From positions 1 through 20,310 of the forward strand of contig JAJFLL010000235.1 of NCBI GenBank assembly GCA_021772695.1: DNA of 20,310 nucleotides. Direction: 5' to 3'. The translations under genes and the position numbers were made by a program. Below the pieces are notes generated by a model, which worked only from the letters and a program-made list of their open reading frames with translations, did not search any database and was not told where the DNA came from. How positions within the stretch are numbered: the first letter of the stretch is position 1; each line of letters begins with the position of its first letter. This DNA is from Deltaproteobacteria bacterium (lineage in GTDB: Bacteria; UBA10199; DSSB01). Of this stretch, positions 7,326 to 14,238 are shown in pieces.

Positions 7326-7801
7326 TATTCGAGTGACTCAATTAATTGATCCAACTTCGCTTCGGTCAAATCTTCGTGATAATCATCGTTCAATTGCAGC
7401 ATGGGTGCGGTACCGCAGGACCCCAGGCACTCCACTTCGGTCAGGGTGAAACGACCGTCTTCACTGGTCTGCCCGATACCAATACCAAAACGCTTTTTTA
7501 ACTGGGCTGTAATCCCTTCGGCACCCCGAAGCTGACAACTAAGCGTACGACACACCTGAAAATGGTATTTTCCCACCGGCTGCAGATGAAACATGGTGTA
7601 AAAAGTGGCCACTTCATAGACCTTGCTAGGTGGCACTTCTAATAAACCGCCCACGTAGGTCATCACTTCAGGGGAAAGCCAGCCATACTGTTCTTGAGCC
7701 AACCACAGCGTGGGCAACATGGCCGCACGTTTTTGTGGGTATCGTTTGAGAAGTTGCTCAAACTTCTTTTGATTGGCTTCATTAAACTTAATATCAGCCA
7801 T
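7325..7801 (-). CDS. nuoE: NADH-quinone oxidoreductase subunit E, cluster 1
   Basis: Thioredoxin-fold [2Fe-2S] subunit (cluster N1a) of the NADH dehydrogenase module, 158 residues, typical for NuoE. The four ligands are in the standard spacing: C84 and C89 (CRTLSC) and C125 and C129 (CLGSC). The N-terminal helical part contains YPQKRAAMLPTLWLAQEQYGWL and VYEVATFYTMF, both characteristic. The start overlaps the nuoD stop and the stop overlaps the nuoF start, each by one base (TAATG), indicating coupled translation of D-E-F. Confidence 0.97.
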   Translation of the reverse strand: MADIKFNEANQKKFEQLLKRYPQKRAAMLPTLWLAQEQYGWLSPEVMTYVGGLLEVPPSKVYEVATFYTMFHLQPVGKYHFQVCRTLSCQLRGAEGITAQLKKRFGIGIGQTSEDGRFTLTEVECLGSCGTAPMLQLNDDYHEDLTEAKLDQLIESLE

Positions 7802-8991
7802 TAGCGATCCAACTCCCCTGCAACCACGTTAAGACCTCCGAGAATAGCAATGGCATCGCTGATCATCCCACCTTCACACATAGAAGCATAAGCTTGATAG
7901 ATGGGGAAACACGGGGGCCGGCATTTGACCCGATAGGGTGTTCCAGTCCCGTCACTGACAATAAAAAAACCTAATTCACCATTGGCAGCTTCAGTGGCGC
8001 TATAGATTTCACCCTCGGGAGGACGCACCCCCTCGTAAATAATTTTAAAGTGATTCATCAGGGCTTCAATGTTCGTATAAACTTCTTCTTTTGGAGGCAA
8101 GGCCGCCCTTTTATCATCGGTCATGATGGGCCCCGGTTTTAATTTGGCCAATGCCTGCTCGATGATCCTGGTGCTTTGCCGCATTTCTTCGAAACGCACC
8201 ACCACCCGGTCGTAGGTATCGCCGTGTTCACCGACGGCAACATCCCAATCGTAATTTTCATAATCATAGTAGGGAGTATCTTTTCTGACGTCGAAGGGAA
8301 CCCCAGAGGCTCTTAAACAGGGGCCGGTAAAACCAAAAGACAAGGCCTTTTCGGCGCTGATGACGCCCACATCAATGGTGCGATTTAAGAAAATTCGATT
8401 TTTTCCAATCAAGCCACTGACGTCATCTAAGGCATCCAGCATTTCTTTGAGGCAGGCCCGCACCTCAGCTTCAAACCCGTCGTAGACATCGCGCATTAAT
8501 CCGCCGATACGGGTATAGGCGGTTGTTAATCGAGCCCCGCAGAGTTTTTCAATGATGTTGTAAAACTTCTCTCTGACATTGAAATAATACCAAAAATTGG
8601 TGAGCGCCCCGATATCGACGATATTGGTCCCGGTGCAAACCAAATGATCAATAATGCGATTGATCTCGCAAATAATCACCCGGATCACTTGAACGCGCTC
8701 GGGAAGTTCAATGTCCATGAGTTCTTCTACGGCTTTGCAGAAGCCCACGTTATTCATCATGGCGCTAACGTAGTTCAGTCGGTCCGTGTAGGGAATACAC
8801 TGGGTGTAAGTGGAATTTTCGCAATGCTTCTCAAAGCCACGGTGCAGATAACCGAACTCCGGAATCGCTTTGACAATGATTTCTCCGTCGAGTTCACAGT
8901 AAAGCCTTAAGGTACCGTGCATGGCCGGATGGGATGGTCCCAAATTAAGCACTGTCGGCTTGGCTTTTAATTGATCGATTTCGGCAGTCAT
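7801..8991 (-). CDS. nuoD: NADH-quinone oxidoreductase subunit D, cluster 1
   Basis: 49-kDa subunit, related to the large subunit of [NiFe] hydrogenases, which forms the quinone reduction site with NuoB and NuoH. It is 396 residues. The quinone-site histidine and tyrosine known from Thermus are recognisable as H25 in HPAMHG and Y74 in DRLNYVSAMMNN. Other family signatures are IPEFGYLHRGFEK, RIIDHLVCTG and the C-terminal LGGLNVVAGELDR. It abuts nuoC without a gap (TAA then ATG) and overlaps nuoE by one base. It is a clearly different subtype from NuoD of cluster 2 (19084-20199, ending VVAPEIDR), so the two clusters are not a recent tandem duplication. Confidence 0.97.
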   Translation of the reverse strand: MTAEIDQLKAKPTVLNLGPSHPAMHGTLRLYCELDGEIIVKAIPEFGYLHRGFEKHCENSTYTQCIPYTDRLNYVSAMMNNVGFCKAVEELMDIELPERVQVIRVIICEINRIIDHLVCTGTNIVDIGALTNFWYYFNVREKFYNIIEKLCGARLTTAYTRIGGLMRDVYDGFEAEVRACLKEMLDALDDVSGLIGKNRIFLNRTIDVGVISAEKALSFGFTGPCLRASGVPFDVRKDTPYYDYENYDWDVAVGEHGDTYDRVVVRFEEMRQSTRIIEQALAKLKPGPIMTDDKRAALPPKEEVYTNIEALMNHFKIIYEGVRPPEGEIYSATEAANGELGFFIVSDGTGTPYRVKCRPPCFPIYQAYASMCEGGMISDAIAILGGLNVVAGELDR

Positions 8992-9465
8992 TTATAATTT
9001 CTCTTCGATCTCAGGAATAGGCTGGCGCCGATTGACAGGATAATCCTTGCGCAGGGGATGGCCCTCAAAACCTTCAAAAAGTAAAATACGTTTTAAGTTG
9101 GGGTGCTTATCAAAATGAATTCCAAACATATCGTAGACTTCTCGCTCGGCCCAATCGGCGCTATGCCAAATGTCGGAGGCCGTAGGTACTTTATCTTTCT
9201 CATCAACCCATACTTTGATGCGCATTCGGTGTTTTAAATTGGTGGAATACAGCAAATAGACCAAGGCAAAGCGAGGTGCTTTTCCTAAATAGTCCACCCC
9301 CACCACATCAAGCAAAACATCGATTTGGTAAACCGGGGATTGATGGCAAAACTGCAAAATCTCATGGAGTTTGGCCACCTGGCATTCCACCACACCCTGA
9401 CCTCCACGGACCGTAGCCTGTAATATGGCTTCTTTGAATTGCTCTGATAATGCGTTTAGCTCCAT
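8992..9465 (-). CDS. nuoC: NADH-quinone oxidoreductase subunit C, cluster 1
   Basis: 30-kDa-type peripheral-arm subunit of complex I, 157 residues, not fused to NuoD. The family signature is present near the C-terminus: DWAEREVYDMFGIHFDKHPN followed by LKRILLFEGFEGHPLRKDYP. It is structural and binds no cofactor; it packs against NuoD and NuoI in known structures. A purine-rich AGGAAGG lies about 14 bases upstream of ATG 9465, rather far for a ribosome site. It is separated from nuoB by 25 bases and directly abuts nuoD. Confidence 0.96.
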   Translation of the reverse strand: MELNALSEQFKEAILQATVRGGQGVVECQVAKLHEILQFCHQSPVYQIDVLLDVVGVDYLGKAPRFALVYLLYSTNLKHRMRIKVWVDEKDKVPTASDIWHSADWAEREVYDMFGIHFDKHPNLKRILLFEGFEGHPLRKDYPVNRRQPIPEIEEKL

Positions 9466-9490
9466 GACGTTAAAGTCGCCTTCCTAAATC

Positions 9491-10057
9491 TTAATGCTTC
9501 TCACCAGAGGTCGTTTGGCTACCAGGAACAAAGGTTCCCTTGAATTCCGAATGGCGGGCCGAATCGAGGATTTGCGCTTTGGCCCGCAGCTGGTCCTTGG
9601 CTTGCTTGCCTTTGGCCTCAGCCTCTAATTTCTCTTGTAATTTGACGATGGCGAGCAAGATCTGCTCTGGTCGCGGCGGGCAACCGGGCACGTACACATC
9701 TACCGGAATGACCTCGTCGATACCCTGGAGCACCGCATAATTGTCATAAAACCCGCCACAGGTGGCGCAAGCCCCTACTGCAATCACGTATCGAGGTTCT
9801 GCCATCTGCTGGTAAATCTTTTTCAATATGGCCGCTTGTTTATAATTGATGGTCCCTAGTACCAATAATAAATCGGACTGACGTGGGGAAAACCGCACCA
9901 GCTCAGCCCCGAAACGAGAAATATCAAACATATTTGAAACGGTACCCATGAATTCAATGGCGCAACAGGCCGTCCCAAAGGGCATGGGCCACAGACTGTA
10001 CTTTCGACCCCAGGCCACAATTTCTGAAATTTTGGTCGTTAGAAAACTCTGTTCCAA
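9491..10057 (-). CDS. nuoB: NADH-quinone oxidoreductase subunit B, cluster 1
   Basis: Peripheral-arm subunit carrying cluster N2, the final [4Fe-4S] donor to quinone. The ligand set is complete: tandem C31-C32 in FGTACCAIEFMG, C97 in GACATCGGFYD and C126 in YVPGCPPRPEQIL. The chosen start is TTG at 10057, because no ATG lies upstream in frame and the next internal methionine (M25) would remove conserved residues just before the ligands. A GGAGAAG stretch ends nine bases upstream and overlaps the end of nuoA, supporting this start. At 188 residues, the tail after about residue 145 is lysine/alanine-rich and probably variable. C100 is an additional cysteine near the ligand C97. Confidence 0.96.
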   Translation of the reverse strand: MEQSFLTTKISEIVAWGRKYSLWPMPFGTACCAIEFMGTVSNMFDISRFGAELVRFSPRQSDLLLVLGTINYKQAAILKKIYQQMAEPRYVIAVGACATCGGFYDNYAVLQGIDEVIPVDVYVPGCPPRPEQILLAIVKLQEKLEAEAKGKQAKDQLRAKAQILDSARHSEFKGTFVPGSQTTSGEKH

Positions 10058-10060
10058 AGC

Positions 10061-10444
10061 CTACTTCTCCCAATCCAAGGCGCCGCGCTTCCACTCATAA
10101 AACAAACCAACGGCCAACATGCCTAAGAACACGGCCATGGGCCAAAAAATTTCCCAGCCCATGCCTTGGCTCTTAAAACTTTTTAGCAGAATGGCCCACG
10201 GAAACAAAAAGACGACCTCCACATCGAAGAGCAAAAAGATCATGGCGACGATGAAAAATTTCACTGAGAATCGGTGTCGTGCGTCTCCGGTAGCGGGAAC
10301 CCCACATTCGTAGACATCTAATTTATTGGGATCGGGATTTTTGGGTCCAAAGGCAAAGGCCAAAAATATAAAAAGCCCCGAAAACACCAATGCCATTAGC
10401 ATGATGATCAGGAGGGGAAAATACTGGCCCAATTGCGGGGTCAT
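10061..10444 (-). CDS. nuoA: NADH-quinone oxidoreductase subunit A, cluster 1
   Basis: First gene of cluster 1: a 127-residue, three-helix membrane subunit next to the quinone site. The family landmarks are PDPNKLDVYECGVPATGDARHRFSVKF (37-63, in the usual place between helices 1 and 2), then FFIVAMIFLLFDVEVVFLFPW and a third helix. ATG 10444 is preceded by GAAGGTG at a suitable distance. The gene is divergent from the Tudor-knot gene across a 311-base intergenic region that should hold the operon promoter. It ends three bases before the TTG start of nuoB. Confidence 0.97.
   Translation of the reverse strand: MTPQLGQYFPLLIIMLMALVFSGLFIFLAFAFGPKNPDPNKLDVYECGVPATGDARHRFSVKFFIVAMIFLLFDVEVVFLFPWAILLKSFKSQGMGWEIFWPMAVFLGMLAVGLFYEWKRGALDWEK
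10064..10070 (-). promoter_or_regulatory. Ribosome binding site supporting the TTG start of nuoB
   Basis: On the minus strand GGAGAAG lies at the very end of nuoA, ending six bases before the TTG at 10057. It is the best purine-rich motif near the start and is the reason for accepting a non-ATG start. Confidence 0.55.
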
Positions 10445-10475
10445 AGGGACACCTTCAAAAAAAACGAAATATATC

Positions 10476-10491
10476 AGTAATTTGCATTACT
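10476..10491. promoter_or_regulatory. Dyad symmetry in the nuoA leader, possible operator
   Basis: AGTAAT and ATTACT form perfect six-base arms around a four-base centre (TTGC), 32-47 bases upstream of the nuoA ATG. The size and shape suit a small dimeric regulator or a short RNA hairpin. No known operator consensus is recognised. Confidence 0.3.
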
Positions 10492-10511
10492 ATCACGACC
10501 GCCGGGCCTCG

Positions 10512-10544
10512 ATTAACCTTTGAGCCGAGCATTAGTCAAGTCAA
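10512..10544 (-). promoter_or_regulatory. Candidate sigma-70-type promoter for cluster 1 (upstream of nuoA)
   Basis: On the minus strand two overlapping TTGACT hexamers (TTGACTTGACT, 10544-10534) are followed, 16 bases after the second, by GTTAAT (10517-10512), a four-of-six match to TATAAT. This would start transcription roughly 60 bases before the nuoA ATG, upstream of the 10476-10491 dyad. The match is only moderate. Confidence 0.35.
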
Positions 10545-10613
10545 ACCCCGAAGCCTAAGGGGCCTGGGCGCTAACGGCTTAAAATAGGAAGGGAAATATC
10601 GACAAAGCCGGCT

Positions 10614-10643
10614 TATAATTAATATAACCTTATATTAATTATA
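10614..10643. repeat. Perfect AT-only palindrome, 14-base arms with a 2-base centre
   Basis: Left arm 10614-10627 (TATAATTAATATAA) and right arm 10630-10643 are exact reverse complements, separated by CC. Both arms are entirely A/T. It sits roughly midway between the divergent nuoA and Tudor-knot starts. It could act as an operator, a cruciform-forming site or part of the plus-strand promoter. There is no adjacent GC stem, so it is not a standard terminator. Confidence 0.75.
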
Positions 10644-10743
10644 CATAATTTTAGTTAGAGACCGGGGCTCAAACCTAGATTCCTAAAAAGATTAAAGGTT
10701 TGGCCACTACCACAAATTCTGGTTCAATGGGGCAGCAACTTTT

Positions 10744-10752
10744 GGAGGAGGG
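10744..10752 (+). promoter_or_regulatory. Strong ribosome binding site of the Tudor-knot gene
   Basis: GGAGGAGGG ends three bases before ATG 10756, a near-perfect Shine-Dalgarno that fixes the start of this otherwise unplaced gene. It is stronger than the sites seen before most nuo genes here. Confidence 0.75.
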
Positions 10753-10755
10753 CCC

Positions 10756-11181
10756 ATGAAAAAAATACTTTTGTCCTTGATCGTCCTGACGCTTTTTACC
10801 CTACCCCAATGGGCCGAAGCCAAGGCACTCTGTTCCGTGGGCGACAAAGCCCAAGTGTTGTGGGGCGGTAAGTGGTGGCCCGCTACGGTGCTGGCCGTCA
10901 ATCCATCTGGAAACAAATGTAAAATTCATTACAAGGGCTACGGATCCAATTGGGACGAATGGGTCGGCGCGGGCCGCATCAAGATTGTAGGAAATGCACC
11001 TGCTGCTGCCCCTGGCCAAAGCTCCTATGCAACCGGCCAAAGCGTTAAAGCCCTTTGGGGGGGAAAGTGGTGGAACGCCCAAATCCTCAAAACCAAAGGG
11101 AACCGTTTTTACATCAAATATGATGGTTACAGCAGTAAATGGAACGAATGGGTCGGCGTGAATCGCCTCAAGCCTAAATAG
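10756..11181 (+). CDS. Exported protein with two Tudor-knot/chromo-barrel-like repeats
   Basis: 141 residues. The N-terminus (MKKILLSLIVLTLFTLPQWA) is a typical signal peptide, with AEA-K (after 22) or AKA-L (after 24) as the likely cut site; no lipobox is seen. The mature part is two repeats, about 27-76 and 92-141, joined by an Ala/Pro-rich linker. Each follows the pattern LWGGKWW, A-x-(V/I)-L, a (I/Y)-(H/K)-Y-x-GY strand, then (N/K)-W-(D/N)-EWV and R-(I/L)-K. This matches the Tudor-knot/chromo-barrel fold of eukaryotic MRG15 and MYST proteins (HYxGWxxxWDEWV), including the aromatic cage-like residues. Its ligand is unknown; periplasmic or secreted binding to a methylated or cationic partner, or to peptidoglycan, is only a guess. 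C26 and C55 could form a disulfide. It is the sole plus-strand gene and has no evident link to complex I. Confidence 0.88.
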   Translation: MKKILLSLIVLTLFTLPQWAEAKALCSVGDKAQVLWGGKWWPATVLAVNPSGNKCKIHYKGYGSNWDEWVGAGRIKIVGNAPAAAPGQSSYATGQSVKALWGGKWWNAQILKTKGNRFYIKYDGYSSKWNEWVGVNRLKPK

Positions 11182-11194
11182 TTACGATACATCA

Positions 11195-11209
11195 CTTAAA
11201 ATTTTTGAG
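11195..11209. terminator. Weak AT-rich palindrome between convergent genes
   Basis: CTTAAAATTTTTGAG is an imperfect palindrome (one G/T mismatch) in the 36-base gap between the convergent Tudor-knot gene and nuoN of cluster 2. It might serve as a poor bidirectional terminator, but it lacks a GC stem, so termination here may be inefficient. Confidence 0.2.
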
Positions 11210-11217
11210 AATGGGTC

Positions 11218-12705
11218 TTACATCAAGAGATGTGCAGAAATTTCCGTTAGGTAGGACAAGGCATTCCAGAAAATTCCGAAAAAAACCGTCGCCGCCGCTA
11301 GTCCGACGATCAAACTGGGAAAACTAAATCCTGTTAAAGCAAAAGGCTTTTGCTCCTTCGCTTCCTCAAAGTACATGTATTTGATGATCTTGGCGTAGTA
11401 ATACAAGCTGACCACACTGTTGAGGACACCCAATACGGCTAACCAATAGATCTTGGCTTCAATCACCGCTGAGAAGAGATAGAACTTACCCACAAAACCC
11501 ACGGTGGGAGGTAAACCCGTTAAGGAAACCATGAAGAGAGTCATGGCCACCGCGGCCAAGGCGCCTTTGCGCCCGCGGTTGCCCAGCCCTTTAAAGGCCG
11601 AGAGTTCTTCACTGCCACTGTCGTTGATAACGGCAATAGCCACGGCAAAGGCGCCCATGTTCATAATCAAATAAGAGATCATATAAAAAATGACGCCACG
11701 CAAGGCCTCGGTGTTCAAGGCCGCCGCGGCCATCAACATGTATCCGGCGTGAGCAATGGAGGAGTAGGCCAAAAATCGTTTGATATTGGTCTGCTGGAGG
11801 GCGACGAAATTACCCAGCGTCATGGTGGCCAAGGCGAAGACGGCCATCAAGGTGGAAATATCAATATACTTCAAGGGCACGTAAACACCTCCCTGGTCTT
11901 GAGTCAGGGCGGTGTAAATAAAACGTAGTAAAATGGCAAAGCCGGCAGCTTTTGGACCCACCGACAAAAAAGCGGTAACCGGTGTGGGTGCACCCTGGTA
12001 GACGTCGGGCGCCCACATGTGAAAGGGCACCATGGAAATTTTATAGCCGAAGCCGGCCAAGGTCATGAGCAGGCCGATAAATAAGGCCAATTGTTCGGCG
12101 GGGTTCGAAATTAAAAACTGCCGGATTTCAATGGCGTTTAGGGTGCCCGTTACTCCGAAAATTAAAGACAAACCGTAGATCATCACCCCACTGGCCGTGG
12201 CCCCATAGAGAACGTATTTGACGGCCGCCTCTGAAGAGGTCTTGGTATTGTGCAGGTAACCCACCAAAATATACGAAAGGATGCTGATCAATTCTAAGGC
12301 TAGATAAATCATCAAAAGATTGTTGGATGCGGCCAGCATGGGAATTCCCAGGGTGATCCCCACCAACAAGGCCCAATATTCCGCCCTTACTTGGGCCACT
12401 TCTTTGGATTTCAAACTCAAAAAGATGGTGATCAGTGCAGTAAGGCCGGCAAAGAGACGGAAAAAATCGGTAAAGGCGTCATTGATGATCATGCCGTGAA
12501 AGGTAATGGCCTCGGGAAACTGTTGGGTATAAAAAGACAGCGCTAGAAAAAGTACTGTACCAATAGTAGCAACGATGGGAGCCAGTAATCGATTCTTCGA
12601 CCAGTTCTCGGGCAAATCGAACAGTAAAATGACCACAAAGGTCAAAATCAAAACCGATTCGGGCAAAAAATACCACAGGCTGTCTTGGTTATTGAGAATT
12701 TCCAT
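11218..12705 (-). CDS. nuoN: NADH-quinone oxidoreductase subunit N, cluster 2
   Basis: Third antiporter-like proton-pumping subunit of the membrane arm, 495 residues, normal for NuoN. Hydrophobic throughout, with the family landmarks NLLMIYLALELISILSYILVG (channel glutamate within LALELIS), YKISMVPFHMWAPDVYQGAPTP and NIKRFLAYSSIAHAGYMLM, and FVGKFYLF in the C-terminal half. Last gene of cluster 2. ATG 12705 lies three bases after the nuoM stop, with TTAGGA upstream as a fair ribosome site. It converges with the Tudor-knot gene across 36 bases, with only a weak palindrome between. Confidence 0.96.
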   Translation of the reverse strand: MEILNNQDSLWYFLPESVLILTFVVILLFDLPENWSKNRLLAPIVATIGTVLFLALSFYTQQFPEAITFHGMIINDAFTDFFRLFAGLTALITIFLSLKSKEVAQVRAEYWALLVGITLGIPMLAASNNLLMIYLALELISILSYILVGYLHNTKTSSEAAVKYVLYGATASGVMIYGLSLIFGVTGTLNAIEIRQFLISNPAEQLALFIGLLMTLAGFGYKISMVPFHMWAPDVYQGAPTPVTAFLSVGPKAAGFAILLRFIYTALTQDQGGVYVPLKYIDISTLMAVFALATMTLGNFVALQQTNIKRFLAYSSIAHAGYMLMAAAALNTEALRGVIFYMISYLIMNMGAFAVAIAVINDSGSEELSAFKGLGNRGRKGALAAVAMTLFMVSLTGLPPTVGFVGKFYLFSAVIEAKIYWLAVLGVLNSVVSLYYYAKIIKYMYFEEAKEQKPFALTGFSFPSLIVGLAAATVFFGIFWNALSYLTEISAHLLM

Positions 12706-12708
12706 GGA

Positions 12709-14229
12709 TTAAAATCCTAAACCCGAGGCCACATGGGCCCCATAGGGCACCAAGGACTGATTCAAGGCATTCAGTGAGACTTCCATCATGCTCAAGATCG
12801 GCCTGGGCCAAACTCCTAAAATAATAACGATCACTGCCAAGGGTAATAGACAAAAGGCCTCTCGCCGGGTGATGTCGGGAAAATCTTTATACTTCTCTTG
12901 AGTTTTTCCCAAATAGACCCGCTGCAAAGTCCAAAGCATATATCCGGCGGTCAAGACCACGCTACTCACCGCAATGGTGGTCAACCATGGCCAGGTCTTA
13001 AAGGACCCTAAAAAGATCAAGACCTCGCTGATAAAACCCGAGAGCCCGGGCAACCCTATCGCAGCAAAAAAGGCAAGGGTGGTCCAAACCGCATAGCGAG
13101 GCATGGTAGTTGCCAAACCACCAAACCCGTTGATGTCACGGTGATGGGCCCGATCGTAGATGATACCCACGATCAAGAAGAGTTGGGCGGTGATGGTCCC
13201 GTGATTGAACATTTGTAAAACCGCACCGTTGAGGCCTTCACTGGTGAAGGAGGCCATACCGAGCAAAACAAAGCCCATATGGGAAACCGAGGAATAAGCG
13301 ATGAGTTTCTTGAAGTCGGTCTGGGCCATAGCACATAAAGCGCCGTAGATAATATTGATCACTCCCAGTACGGCGATCACCTGAATCATATCGACGGTGA
13401 TGTCAGGCAAAATCTGGTAATTGAAGCGCAAGAAACCATAGGTACCCATTTTCAATAACACCCCGGCCAGAATGACAGAGATGGCAGTGGGGGCTTCCAC
13501 GTGGGCATCGGGCAACCAAGTATGAAAGGGAAAAACGGGAACCTTGATGGCAAAGCCGATAAACAGTCCCCACCACAAGGCCATGCGGAAGGTATGGGAA
13601 GACAAGGGCCCCTGGTGCAGACTCTGATCTTGCAAGGCGATCATGTTAAAGGTGTGTCCATCGCTGTAGAAATAAAGGGCCAACATGACCAGAAGGATCA
13701 AAACCGAACCCGCCATGGTATAGAGGAAGAACTTGATGGCCGCGTATTCCCTGCGGGGACCTCCCCAAATGCCAATCAGGAAATACATGGGCAACAGCAT
13801 GAGCTCCCAAAAAATAAAAAATAAAAAGAAGTCGATGGCCACAAAGGTTCCCATCATTCCCGTCTCAAGAAGCAGGAATAAAATAAAATACCCCTTAAGC
13901 TGCTTTTCAATATTCCAACTGGCGATGATACAAATGGTGCTGATCAGGGCGGTAAGGATAACCATGGTCACTGAAATGCCGTCGATGCCGAGGTGGTATT
14001 GAATATTAAAGGAGGGAATCCAATTCAAAGGACCTTCGATGAATTGCATGGCTTTGGTCGTTCGATCGAAATCCATGAAGATTTTCACGGCACCGAGTAG
14101 GGAGGGCAAGGTTGCCAATAGGGCCGACCACCGAATGGCATTTTTCTTTTCCTTGGGAATCAAGGAAATGGCGATCATGCCCAGAATGGGGGCAAAGGTG
14201 ATGATAGTCAGCAAAGGTAACTTATCCAT
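12709..14229 (-). CDS. nuoM: NADH-quinone oxidoreductase subunit M, cluster 2
   Basis: Antiporter-like proton-pumping subunit, 506 residues. Typical NuoM features are YHLGIDGISVTMVILTALI, FFIFWELMLLPMYFLIGIWG with the channel glutamate, IKVPVFPFHTWLPDAHVEAP with the conserved lysine, and TDFKKLIAYSSVSHMGFVLLG. ATG 14229 is preceded by AAGGAAG at good spacing, overlapping the nuoL stop nine bases upstream. The partial NuoM of cluster 1 (1-400) differs considerably over the shared N-terminal part, in line with distinct subtypes. Confidence 0.97.
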   Translation of the reverse strand: MDKLPLLTIITFAPILGMIAISLIPKEKKNAIRWSALLATLPSLLGAVKIFMDFDRTTKAMQFIEGPLNWIPSFNIQYHLGIDGISVTMVILTALISTICIIASWNIEKQLKGYFILFLLLETGMMGTFVAIDFFLFFIFWELMLLPMYFLIGIWGGPRREYAAIKFFLYTMAGSVLILLVMLALYFYSDGHTFNMIALQDQSLHQGPLSSHTFRMALWWGLFIGFAIKVPVFPFHTWLPDAHVEAPTAISVILAGVLLKMGTYGFLRFNYQILPDITVDMIQVIAVLGVINIIYGALCAMAQTDFKKLIAYSSVSHMGFVLLGMASFTSEGLNGAVLQMFNHGTITAQLFLIVGIIYDRAHHRDINGFGGLATTMPRYAVWTTLAFFAAIGLPGLSGFISEVLIFLGSFKTWPWLTTIAVSSVVLTAGYMLWTLQRVYLGKTQEKYKDFPDITRREAFCLLPLAVIVIILGVWPRPILSMMEVSLNALNQSLVPYGAHVASGLGF

Positions 14230-14238
14230 AATACTTCC

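Larger units (their letters stand above)
10445..10755. other. Divergent intergenic region between nuoA and the Tudor-knot gene
   Basis: 311 bases without a gene. From the nuoA side it holds the nuoA leader with a dyad (10476-10491), a candidate nuoA promoter (10512-10544), a stretch of mixed composition, the AT-rich palindrome (10614-10643), and the leader of the plus-strand gene with a strong GGAGGAGGG site. No convincing open frame, tRNA or copy of the GC-rich repeat is seen here. Confidence 0.7.

Noticed and set aside
10756..11181. Tudor-knot gene as an accessory subunit of complex I
   Set aside because: It is on the opposite strand, has an export signal and no membrane anchor; adjacency alone is not evidence.
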